From NCBI GenBank assembly GCA_937901285.1, contig CALCHI010000376.1, positions 1 to 33,040 of the forward strand: a DNA stretch of 33,040 nt, given 5' to 3'. This DNA is from UBA8437 sp003445035. Its GTDB lineage: Bacteria; Planctomycetota; Planctomycetia; Planctomycetales; Planctomycetaceae. The first letter of the stretch is position 1. The number at the start of each line of letters is the position of its first letter. Position numbers and translations under genes: made by a program. Under the pieces are notes generated by a model that was given only the letters and a program-made list of their open reading frames with translations, made no database searches and was not told where the DNA came from. This document shows, piece by piece, positions 24,109-31,587 of this stretch.

Positions 24109-26400
24109 ATGATGCCAGCGTTCTTTCGTCAGCACAGCCGACTGGTGCTGGGCTTTCTGGTTCTGACATTTCCCATCCTGTTGGTGACGTCCGAGTCTCT
24201 GACGTCGAACAACGACATCGAAACCTGGCTGCCCGAGAAGTCGGCGGTCCGCCAGATCTACGACGGCTTCAAGGATCGGTTCGGCGCCGAGGAACTGGTG
24301 CTGGTGGGGTTGCCCGGGGAAGACACCGAGGCGGTTGTTGACGAGGAACTGGTTGAGGCGGTCTGCAAGCGAATCGAGAGCCTTCCGGGGATCCGGGTTT
24401 GCTGGAGCCCCTACCGCCTGATGTCGATCATGGCCGACCTGGGGGTCGAGCGGGACGAGGCCCGCAAGCGGCTCGAGGGGCTCTCGGCCACCCGCGGTCC
24501 TGACGGACTGATCGGCATTGCGGCGCTGCTCTCGGCCGAAGGACTCACCGACCGAGCTGCCACGGTCCAGGCCGTCCGGGAACAGCTCAGCTACTGCCAG
24601 CTCGAGGACTCGCAACTGGCCGGTGCTCCGGTGATTGTCTCGGAACTCGACCGACTCGGCAGCCGCGAAAACAACAAGCAGTTCTTCCTGGTCACACTGG
24701 CCGTCTGCCTGGTGCTGCTGTACTGGACCCTGCGGGACTGGAAGCTGACGATTGGCATTCTCGGCGTGACCATCTGGTCGATCAACCTGACGCTTGCGAC
24801 ACTGTTTTGGACCGGCCAGGAGATGAACTTCATCCTGGGCGCGTTGCCGATCATGGTGATGGTCTTCTCCCTGGCCATCTCGGTGCACCTGGTCCACTAC
24901 TACCGTCACGCCATGAACGGTCCCGATCCCCTGGCGACGGCGCTGAAGCTGGCCTGGAAACCCTGCTCCCTGGCCACTCTGACCACCTCGATCGGTCTCG
25001 CTTCGTTGGTCGTCAGTGACATCGGCCCGGTTCGACAATTCGGCCTGGCTGGGGCCCTGGGTTCCATCGTGGCCCTGGTCAGCGGGCTGACCGTGGTGCC
25101 GGCCCTGTTGACGCTGTTTCCGCCGAAACCCCTCGGATCCGAGGTCGGCCTGCTGGAAGTCTCTCGCGGTGATTCGCTGGCCTCCCGGATCGTCGGCCGC
25201 AGTGGACTGGTCACCGCGTTGACGCTGCTGCTGATCGTCGCGGCGGGTTTCGGAGTGCCCCGGCTGCAGACCCGGATCGATCCGGTGGACTTCCTTCCTG
25301 CCGAGGGGCGTGTCCGTCAGGACGCGGAGCGGATCGAAGAGGGCCTGACGAGCACGACCACTCTCGAGGCGGTGATCGACTTCGGGACCCAGGGGTTGCC
25401 GTTCGTGGCGAAGCTCGACAAGGTCCGCCACATCGAGGAACAGATCCGCAAGCACGACGGCGTGCGGCATACGATGTCGCTGGCGGGGTTGTTCCCGGTT
25501 GAGATGCCCGAGGACACGTTCGAGACGCTGGCACTGTTGAAGCGGGCCCGGAGCCATCGCGGTGGTGGAGACTACATCGCCGATGGCGAGCGGCTGTGGA
25601 GGATCAGCGTGCGGCTGAACGACGGTTCGGCCGACGGACGCCGTCGGGTCTTCGACGAGCTGGTCGTGGCCACCGCCGGCATGCCGATCGAATGGACCGG
25701 CATCAGCCCCCTGCTGGATCACGCCCAGGGGCAGATCTTCACGGGGTTCTGGGAGAGTTTCCTGACGGCGTTCGTCATCATCACCGTGGTGATGGTCGTT
25801 TCGCTGCGATCCTGGACCACGGGGCTGGTGGCGATGATTCCCAACCTGACACCGATTCTGTTGGTCTTCGGGGTCCTGGGCTGGTCAGGCTGGTATGTCG
25901 ACATCGGCATGATGATGTCCGGAAGCATCGCGCTGGGGATCGCCGTCGACGGGACGTTCCATTTCCTGATCCACTACCACCAGCGGCGTCGTGACGGAGT
26001 GGCCCGGCACGATTCCTCACGCGAGGCCCTGGAACGAACCGGGCCTCCGATCCTGCAGGCGGCCATTGTCGCTGCCACCGGAATGCTCGCCCTGACACTT
26101 TCACCGTTCCTGCCCACGATGAGATTCGGCTTGTTGACCGCCGCAATGCTGGTCACCGCACTGTTGGGTGACCTCGTCCTGTTGCCCGCGCTCCTGGCAC
26201 TCTGGAGTCGCGATGGCCAGTCCGGTGGTTCGGGGCGAAACGGTGAGAAAAAGGGACGACGAAAGAGAACGCCGCACGGACAGCGACAACCTCATTTCGT
26301 GGCGATCGAGAAACACGCTTCCAGCACGGCTTCCGAGAATCCCGCCACGGAGTCATTTCGCAGCAGCCAAGAGGAACGGCGGTCTTCGATTCCAGCCTAG
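24109..26400 (+). CDS. RND/MMPL-superfamily transporter (764 residues)
   Basis: Tandem ATGs at 24109 and 24112; the frame from 24007 adds a polar extension with no ribosome binding site, so I start at 24109. Helix 1 spans about residues 10-28, followed by NNDIETWLPEKS, a first outer loop to about 185, helices to about 345, helix 7 at about 365-383, a second loop to about 545, and a last helix cluster to about 700. VRQFGLAGALG and GIAVDGTFHFLIHY match the 953-residue transporter at 8505-11366, so the two are paralogues. A basic, polar cytoplasmic tail of about 60 residues (GEKKGRRKRTPHG) is unusual. Cargo unknown. The thioester-reductase-like gene downstream has its own promoter. Confidence 0.87.
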   Translation: MMPAFFRQHSRLVLGFLVLTFPILLVTSESLTSNNDIETWLPEKSAVRQIYDGFKDRFGAEELVLVGLPGEDTEAVVDEELVEAVCKRIESLPGIRVCWSPYRLMSIMADLGVERDEARKRLEGLSATRGPDGLIGIAALLSAEGLTDRAATVQAVREQLSYCQLEDSQLAGAPVIVSELDRLGSRENNKQFFLVTLAVCLVLLYWTLRDWKLTIGILGVTIWSINLTLATLFWTGQEMNFILGALPIMVMVFSLAISVHLVHYYRHAMNGPDPLATALKLAWKPCSLATLTTSIGLASLVVSDIGPVRQFGLAGALGSIVALVSGLTVVPALLTLFPPKPLGSEVGLLEVSRGDSLASRIVGRSGLVTALTLLLIVAAGFGVPRLQTRIDPVDFLPAEGRVRQDAERIEEGLTSTTTLEAVIDFGTQGLPFVAKLDKVRHIEEQIRKHDGVRHTMSLAGLFPVEMPEDTFETLALLKRARSHRGGGDYIADGERLWRISVRLNDGSADGRRRVFDELVVATAGMPIEWTGISPLLDHAQGQIFTGFWESFLTAFVIITVVMVVSLRSWTTGLVAMIPNLTPILLVFGVLGWSGWYVDIGMMMSGSIALGIAVDGTFHFLIHYHQRRRDGVARHDSSREALERTGPPILQAAIVAATGMLALTLSPFLPTMRFGLLTAAMLVTALLGDLVLLPALLALWSRDGQSGGSGRNGEKKGRRKRTPHGQRQPHFVAIEKHASSTASENPATESFRSSQEERRSSIPA

Positions 26401-26447
26401 GTGTCCGCTGCGAATCCACCGGAGTCTTCGGTGAAACGCCCGTTCGG

Positions 26448-26475
26448 TTGTGGAACGGCGATCAGGTCCTATAGT
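26448..26475 (+). promoter_or_regulatory. Promoter for the SDR reductase gene
   Basis: TTGTGG (26448-26453), 16 bases, TATAGT (26470-26475). The -10 matches five of six positions and ends 46 bases before ATG 26522. Confidence 0.45.
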
Positions 26476-26521
26476 CTGGTTGAATACGTCTCACACCCTT
26501 CTTCCCTCCTGCGGGATGGCA

Positions 26522-27673
26522 ATGTCGCAATTTGTGCTGTTCACCGGTGGCACTGGGTTGCTTGGCCGGTATTTGGTTCGCGATTTGACCGATCTGGGCG
26601 TCCCCTTGGCGCTGATGGTTCGGCGAAATCGGAGGATGTCGGCGGAACAGCGAGTTGAGTCGTTGATGGCGGTGTGGGATGCCAGGCTCGGTCGAGAATT
26701 GCCACGACCCCATGTGATCGAAAGTGACCTCTCGCGGCCGGACCTTGGTCTCGATGACATTGACCGGGAATGGATCGACGAGCACTGCGACACCGTGTTG
26801 CACAACGCCGCCAGCCTGCTGTTCCACGCGACCGCCCCCGATGGCGAACCGTGGCGGTCCAATGTCGATGGCACTCGCGCGATTCTCGAGTTGTGTCGTT
26901 CTGCGGGGATCGCCAACCTGCATCATGTCTCGACCGCTTACGTCTGCGGGCTGAGAAACGATCAGGTTCTGGAGTCGCAACTGGATGTTGGCCAGGAGCC
27001 GGGCAACGACTACGAGCGGAGCAAGGTGGCAGCGGAGGAATTGATCCACGCGGCCGATTTCCTGGCACCGCCGACGGTCTATCGCCCCTCGATCATCATC
27101 GGGGATTCCAGCAACGGGTTCTCGACCACGTTCCACGGTTTCTACGCGGCGTTGAGATTGGCTCACACCCTCTGGCAGGCCGCGTCGGCCGCCGGAGAGC
27201 AGCCGGTTGACGGCAACCAGGTGGTGCCCACCCGGCTGACTCTTGATGGTACCGAACGCAAGAACCTGGTCACCGTCGACTGGGTCTCGCGGGCGATCGC
27301 CGAGATCCTGGTGCGGCCCGAATGCCACGGGCAGACCTTCCATCTCACCTCCCCGCGTCCGGTCGCCACCCGGGTGATGTCCGAGGTGCTCGAGCAGGTC
27401 ATCGAGAACTGCCACAACCGCTTCGTCGGCCCCGGTCCGCTCAAGGACCCCTCGACCATCGAAAAACTCTTCTACGAACAGATGCAGGTCTACTCGTCGT
27501 ACTGGCGAGACGATCCCGAGTTCGACACGACCAATACCGAGAAGGCTCTGCCGGATCTGCCGCCACCGACGGTTGATCACGACCTGCTGGTGCGTCTCTC
27601 GAAGGCCGCCATCGAGATGGGATTCCGATGGCGGGACCGGTTGCCGGTTTCGCCGGAACCCGCGGCTCGCTAG
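26522..27673 (+). CDS. Extended SDR, thioester-reductase / fatty acyl reductase-like
   Basis: 383 residues. ATGs at 26516 and 26522 are both in frame; 26522 leaves GGGA five bases upstream and gives MSQFVLFTGGTGLLG. NAD(P)-binding motif TGGTGLLG at residues 8-15, a LHNAASLLFHAT segment, HHVSTAYVCG, and the catalytic YxxxK as YERSKVAAEE (Y164, K168), then VYRPSIIIGDS. This is the NAD-binding-4 / thioester-reductase type of extended SDR, related to the reductive-release domains of carboxylic acid reductases and to acyl-CoA reductases. Substrate unknown; no carrier-protein or synthase gene is in the window. Adjacent to an MMPL transporter, so lipid metabolism is a reasonable guess, no more. Confidence 0.82.
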   Translation: MSQFVLFTGGTGLLGRYLVRDLTDLGVPLALMVRRNRRMSAEQRVESLMAVWDARLGRELPRPHVIESDLSRPDLGLDDIDREWIDEHCDTVLHNAASLLFHATAPDGEPWRSNVDGTRAILELCRSAGIANLHHVSTAYVCGLRNDQVLESQLDVGQEPGNDYERSKVAAEELIHAADFLAPPTVYRPSIIIGDSSNGFSTTFHGFYAALRLAHTLWQAASAAGEQPVDGNQVVPTRLTLDGTERKNLVTVDWVSRAIAEILVRPECHGQTFHLTSPRPVATRVMSEVLEQVIENCHNRFVGPGPLKDPSTIEKLFYEQMQVYSSYWRDDPEFDTTNTEKALPDLPPPTVDHDLLVRLSKAAIEMGFRWRDRLPVSPEPAAR

Positions 27674-27747
27674 CCACCTCATCCCGGCACCGCAGAGGCC
27701 AGGCGGTCAAGTGGATGGTGGTACGCCCGTGCAAGTTGGCTTCGCAG

Positions 27748-27776
27748 TTGCATTGGTTTATTCGCTGTGAGACGAT
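27748..27776 (+). promoter_or_regulatory. Candidate promoter for the DUF1549/DUF1553 gene
   Basis: TTGCAT (27748-27753), 17 bases, GACGAT (27771-27776), about 100 bases before ATG 27878. Both hexamers are only partial matches. Confidence 0.25.
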
Positions 27777-27832
27777 GTGGATTGGCTGCGGTTGCCGATA
27801 AGAAACAAGCGAGAGGCAATCCGCTTTTTGGA

Positions 27833-27855
27833 CCCTCCCGGAATTTCCGGGTGGG
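27833..27855 (+). repeat. Inverted repeat in the leader of the DUF1549/DUF1553 gene
   Basis: CCCGGAA (27837-27843), T, TTCCGGG (27845-27851): a near-continuous palindrome, extended by CCC (27833-27835) and GGG (27853-27855) across a T/T mismatch. It ends 15 bases before the GGAG ribosome binding site. Could be a dimeric-protein operator or an RNA hairpin that limits translation. Confidence 0.55.
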
Positions 27856-27877
27856 GGAATTCCGTCACGGAGTCGCC

Positions 27878-30025
27878 ATGATGTTGCGGTTTCTGCCGGC
27901 TGTGTTGCTCTGTTCTGTCCTGCTGGCTCCGGCCACCGCTGCCGATCCACTCGGCAAGGTGCTCGACCTGGAAAACCAGGCCAACGGTGTATCCCGCAAG
28001 GCCCTGCCCCCGGTCGATGACCTGACGTACCTGAGGCGGGTGACGATCGACCTGATTGGCCGGATTCCCACGGCCGAGGAGATCCAGCAGTACGAGTCAT
28101 TGTCGCCGTCGACACGTCAACAGAAGACGGTCGAGCGGCTTTTGGCCGATGAACGGTTTGCTGATCGCTGGACGATTTTCTTTGCCGACATGCTGCGGCT
28201 GCGAAGTAACGCTGAGGGAGGTGGAGCGTCGATCGCCTTCATCCATCGGGCGTTGCGCGATGGGATGGGCTGGGACGAGATGTCTCGGCGAATGATCGCC
28301 GCCAGCGGCAAAGCCGGTGCCACCCCCGAACTCGGCTACATCCTCGGTGACAACGCCGACCCGATGGCCTTGGCCGGTTCCACGGCGCAGGTCTTTCTCG
28401 GAGTCCGTGTCGCTTGTGCCCAGTGCCACGATCATCCTTTTGACGTCTGGAAACGCAAGGATTTCTACGGGCTCGCCGCTTATTTCGGCAAGACCCGCCG
28501 GGTGCAGTCTCAGTTCACCAACACCGTCTACACGACCGAGGCCGAGCAGACGACCGTGCTGTGGCCGCCGGAGGGCGTCGAGGACGGGGCTGAGCGGAAG
28601 CCGATGGTTCCGGTGTTCCCGTTCGAACTGGACAAGGCCGACCGGCCCAGCCGACCGATCGCTCGCCTGCGGGCGCTGCGACGGAAACAGGCGCAACTGG
28701 CTGCGGCCAAGACCAAGAGCAACCGGAAGGGCGATGCCGGGCTCGAGGCGCTGCTGGCCGCCGCCGGCTCCAAGGCCGAGCGTCGCTCTTCGGGGAAGAA
28801 CGCCGATGACCTGGGCGTGGCCAACGAGGCCAAGCGGGATGCCAAGAACCTGAAAATTGCCCAGGCCCGTTATCGGGCCAGCAAGCTGCGAGCCGACCTG
28901 GCCGCCATGGTCACCAACCCTCGCAACCGGCTGTTTGCTCAGAGCTTCGTCAACCGGGTCTGGGGCGAGTTGATGGGCCGGGGGTTTGTCGAGCCGGTCG
29001 ACAATTTCTCGCAGGAGAATCGTGCCAGCCATCCCCGGACGATGGACTTCCTGGCCGATGAATTCATCGCTGGCGGCTTTGAACTGAAGGGGCTGGTTCG
29101 CACGATCGTCAACAGCACGCCCTACCGGCGTCAACACGTGATCGGTGTCGAGGACCCGGTGAGAATTGAACTCGAGACCGCGTTCCTGTCGACGCCGATG
29201 AGGCGGATGATGGGCGAGGTGCTTTATGACAGCGTCGTCACCGCCGGACACCTCTTCGACATCAAGCACGAAAAGGGCAAGAACCTGAAGGTTGTCTGGT
29301 CTCGCTCTCGGATTGCCAAGCGGCCGGCCGAAGGGTCGGGAACCGCCGTCAAGCCGCAACTGCTCGCCGACGCCACAGCCCGCAAGGCGATGAAGAAGCC
29401 GCGGATGAAGAAGGGCAAGGGGACGGGTTCGCCCTACGATGTCGAGCAGGCCATCGAGCTCGATTTTGACGCCCTGCTGGCCGAATCGAAGAATGACGGT
29501 GTCAAGATCGAGCGGATGCAGGTGATGTCCAAGGAGGAGATCGAGGCGATGCGGATGCAGCAGCAGGCTGCCAACAATCGACCCGACGTCGAGTACTTTG
29601 ACCGGTTCATCCGCAGTGTCTTTGACGACAATCCCCGTTTCTCGACCTCAATGCGAATGGCCTCGCCGGCCGCTCCCGAGCACTTCCTGAGAATTTTCGG
29701 GCAGCCCAGCCGTGCGACGCTCGACGAGAAACGGGATCACACCCCCTCGATGCGACAGGCCCTGATGCTGCTCAACGGGCGGCTGACTCACGAGGCCTCG
29801 CGCGTCGGGGAACTCGAGCCGATTCACAAGCTGCTCGCCGGTGAGACTCCTCGCATCGAGGCTGCGATCCGGTTGGCGTACCGCGAGATTCTCACTCGCA
29901 ATCCGACAACGACCGAGATCGCCGAGGCGCAGGAGATCATCTCCGGCGGCGGTTCGCCTCTGAACGGCATGGCCGACCTCCGATGGGTGATCCTCAACTC
30001 GAACGAATTCCGATTCCTGCCGTAA
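27878..30025 (+). CDS. DUF1549/DUF1553 (PSCyt2/PSD1) protein, planctomycete type
   Basis: 715 residues. ATG 27878 has GGAG five bases upstream; a Sec signal follows (MMLRFLPAVLLCSVLLAPATAAD). The DUF1549 domain covers about 45-250, with LTYLRRVTIDLIGRIPT and, in CAQCHDHPFDVW at 180-191, the characteristic single CxxCH. The DUF1553 domain covers about 345-700, with FVNRVWGELMGRGFVEPVD and the late MRQALMLLNG segment. Between them residues 252-345 are a Lys/Ala/Arg-rich, likely coiled-coil insert. No separate cytochrome domain (PSCyt1) is present. These proteins are found in many paralogues in Planctomycetes and pair with DUF1501 genes; their reaction is unknown. The DUF1501 gene starts 84 bases after this stop. 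Confidence 0.9.
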   Translation: MMLRFLPAVLLCSVLLAPATAADPLGKVLDLENQANGVSRKALPPVDDLTYLRRVTIDLIGRIPTAEEIQQYESLSPSTRQQKTVERLLADERFADRWTIFFADMLRLRSNAEGGGASIAFIHRALRDGMGWDEMSRRMIAASGKAGATPELGYILGDNADPMALAGSTAQVFLGVRVACAQCHDHPFDVWKRKDFYGLAAYFGKTRRVQSQFTNTVYTTEAEQTTVLWPPEGVEDGAERKPMVPVFPFELDKADRPSRPIARLRALRRKQAQLAAAKTKSNRKGDAGLEALLAAAGSKAERRSSGKNADDLGVANEAKRDAKNLKIAQARYRASKLRADLAAMVTNPRNRLFAQSFVNRVWGELMGRGFVEPVDNFSQENRASHPRTMDFLADEFIAGGFELKGLVRTIVNSTPYRRQHVIGVEDPVRIELETAFLSTPMRRMMGEVLYDSVVTAGHLFDIKHEKGKNLKVVWSRSRIAKRPAEGSGTAVKPQLLADATARKAMKKPRMKKGKGTGSPYDVEQAIELDFDALLAESKNDGVKIERMQVMSKEEIEAMRMQQQAANNRPDVEYFDRFIRSVFDDNPRFSTSMRMASPAAPEHFLRIFGQPSRATLDEKRDHTPSMRQALMLLNGRLTHEASRVGELEPIHKLLAGETPRIEAAIRLAYREILTRNPTTTEIAEAQEIISGGGSPLNGMADLRWVILNSNEFRFLP

Positions 30026-30050
30026 GAACACTCAACCAGACAAGACGATT

Positions 30051-30066
30051 TACCGGACATCCGGTA
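30051..30066 (+). repeat. Hairpin between the DUF1549 and DUF1501 genes
   Basis: TACCGGA (30051-30057), CA, TCCGGTA (30060-30066): a perfect palindrome, which as RNA would form a six-pair stem with an ACAT loop. It lies 43 bases before the DUF1501 start and 26 after the DUF1549 stop, without a T-run. Possible operator or transcript-processing hairpin. Confidence 0.5.
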
Positions 30067-30108
30067 GAACCTGACAACGAGATCTTCACTGATCCGAAGG
30101 AGCAACTG

Positions 30109-31368
30109 ATGGCGATGTCTTGCAACGATTACAGGCTGACGCGGCGACGCATGCTCGCGGCCACCGGTGCTTCGATGCTCGGGATGAGTGTTCAGCAACT
30201 GCTGGCGGCACAGGGCAGCAGTCACGCGGCCACTGCAGAACACGTGATCCTGTTCTGGAACGGTGGCGGGATGACTCACCTGGACACCTGGGATCCCAAG
30301 CCGGGGCGACCGACCCAGGGTGAGTTCGAACCGATCGAAACGTCCGCCAAGGGCGTGCAGATCTCCGAGATCTTTCCGCAACTGGCCAAGCAGATGCACC
30401 ATTGTGCCGTGGTGCGGTCGATCGCCGGCACCCAGGGGGCTCATGGACAGGCCACCTACAATCTCCAGACCAGTTACCGCCAGACGGCCAATATCCGTCA
30501 CCCGGGATTCGGTTCGGTGGTGGTCCACGAGCGTGATCGCATGGGTGATCTGCCCGGTTACATTTCGATCTCCGGCCGCGCTCCCAGGGCACATTACCTG
30601 GGCCAGAAGTGCGAGGCCTACTTCGTGGCCAACCCGGGCGACAGGGACCCGTACCTGGCGTTTCCCGAGGCGATCGGACAGGTCCGTGGCAACAAGCGGC
30701 TCGACGTGCTCGCCCGGTTCAACCGGCGGTTCAACGCTGGCAGTGGCGACAAGAAGCTGGCCAGCAACCAGACGGCCGTCAAGGAAGCCGTGAAGTTGAT
30801 GCGGAGTCCCGCACTGAAGGCCTTCGAACTCGACAAGGTTCCCACGACCACGATCAACCGCTACGGGGACACGGCGTTTGGTCGCGGCGCGCTGCTGGCC
30901 AAGCGTCTGGTCGAGACCGGTGTGCGGTTTGTCCAGATCAACCGCGGCGGGTTTGATACCCACAGCAACAACTTCCCCGCAATGCAGAACCACGGGGACG
31001 TGATGGATCCGGCGCTGGCCAGTCTGATTGAAGACCTGTCCGAGACCGGGATGCTGAAGAAGACCATGGTCATTATGCTCAGCGAGTTCGGCCGCACCCC
31101 GCGAATCAATCCCAACGCGGGCCGCGATCACTGGCCCAACGTCTTCAGCGGCTTCATGGCCGGTGGAGGCATCAAGGGTGGGACCGTGATCGGTTCGTCG
31201 GACAAGGATGGGATGGAACCCGACAAGCGTCCGGTGCCGGTCTCCGACCTCCACGCCAGCTTCTGCCACGCCCTGGGAATCGATCCCAACCGCGAGGTGC
31301 AGACGCCGCTCGGTCGGCCGATGAAGCTGGTCGACAACGGCAAACCGGTGCCGGAGTTGTTCGGATAG
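30109..31368 (+). CDS. DUF1501 protein, Tat-exported
   Basis: 419 residues. ATG 30109 is fixed by AAGGAG six bases upstream (30097-30102); the longer frame from 29983 overlaps the previous gene. A twin-arginine signal is present (RLTRRRMLAATGASMLG). The DUF1501 domain follows, of the alkaline-phosphatase-like/sulfatase-like fold: VILFWNGGGMTHLDTWDPKP, QLAKQMHHCAVVRSI, GFDTHSNNFPAMQNHG, EFGRTPRIN and GRDHWPN, the last two being the most conserved. Members have no proven reaction. It follows its usual partner DUF1549/DUF1553 gene. A strong hairpin 28 bases after the stop probably ends the transcript. Confidence 0.93.
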   Translation: MAMSCNDYRLTRRRMLAATGASMLGMSVQQLLAAQGSSHAATAEHVILFWNGGGMTHLDTWDPKPGRPTQGEFEPIETSAKGVQISEIFPQLAKQMHHCAVVRSIAGTQGAHGQATYNLQTSYRQTANIRHPGFGSVVVHERDRMGDLPGYISISGRAPRAHYLGQKCEAYFVANPGDRDPYLAFPEAIGQVRGNKRLDVLARFNRRFNAGSGDKKLASNQTAVKEAVKLMRSPALKAFELDKVPTTTINRYGDTAFGRGALLAKRLVETGVRFVQINRGGFDTHSNNFPAMQNHGDVMDPALASLIEDLSETGMLKKTMVIMLSEFGRTPRINPNAGRDHWPNVFSGFMAGGGIKGGTVIGSSDKDGMEPDKRPVPVSDLHASFCHALGIDPNREVQTPLGRPMKLVDNGKPVPELFG

Positions 31369-31396
31369 ACGGCCCGTCGACAGACGTGTGACCAAC

Positions 31397-31435
31397 CAAC
31401 GGCCGAGTTGCCTCTCGCGGGTGGCTCGGCCGTTG
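31397..31435 (+). terminator. Terminator-like hairpin after the DUF1501 gene
   Basis: CAACGGCCGAG (31397-31407) and CTCGGCCGTTG (31425-31435) are perfect 11-bp arms with a 17-base loop, the longest perfect inverted repeat I noticed. A short ATCTT follows, not a full U-tract. Position after a two-gene unit and before a new promoter fits a terminator. Confidence 0.6.
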
Positions 31436-31487
31436 ATCTTGCGCGTTGTCCCTGTCGGTGATTACCCATCAGAGTTTTCCTTTGGAT

Positions 31488-31516
31488 TTGAATTGGGGTG
31501 TTCCAGAGGCGACAAT
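31488..31516 (+). promoter_or_regulatory. Candidate promoter for the secreted TPR protein gene
   Basis: TTGAAT (31488-31493), 17 bases, GACAAT (31511-31516), 71 bases before ATG 31588. Four of six matches each with ideal spacing. Confidence 0.4.
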
Positions 31517-31587
31517 GGAAGGTCTCGCCCGTTGCCCATTGCCTGGGTGGCCGGAATGCGAACCACCGTTGCGCAAGGAATTCTTTA

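Noticed and set aside
24067..25722. 551-codon minus-strand open frame
   Set aside because: It is the complement of the second RND/MMPL gene, with low-complexity Gln/Arg/Asp-rich sequence and no family match.
28415..28429. CxxCH in the DUF1549 protein as proof of a c-type cytochrome
   Set aside because: The motif is a standard part of the DUF1549 family and no cytochrome c domain or axial-ligand pattern surrounds it.
28097..31395. Long minus-strand frames opposite the DUF1549 and DUF1501 genes
   Set aside because: They mirror two well-supported plus-strand genes and have no motifs or ribosome binding sites.
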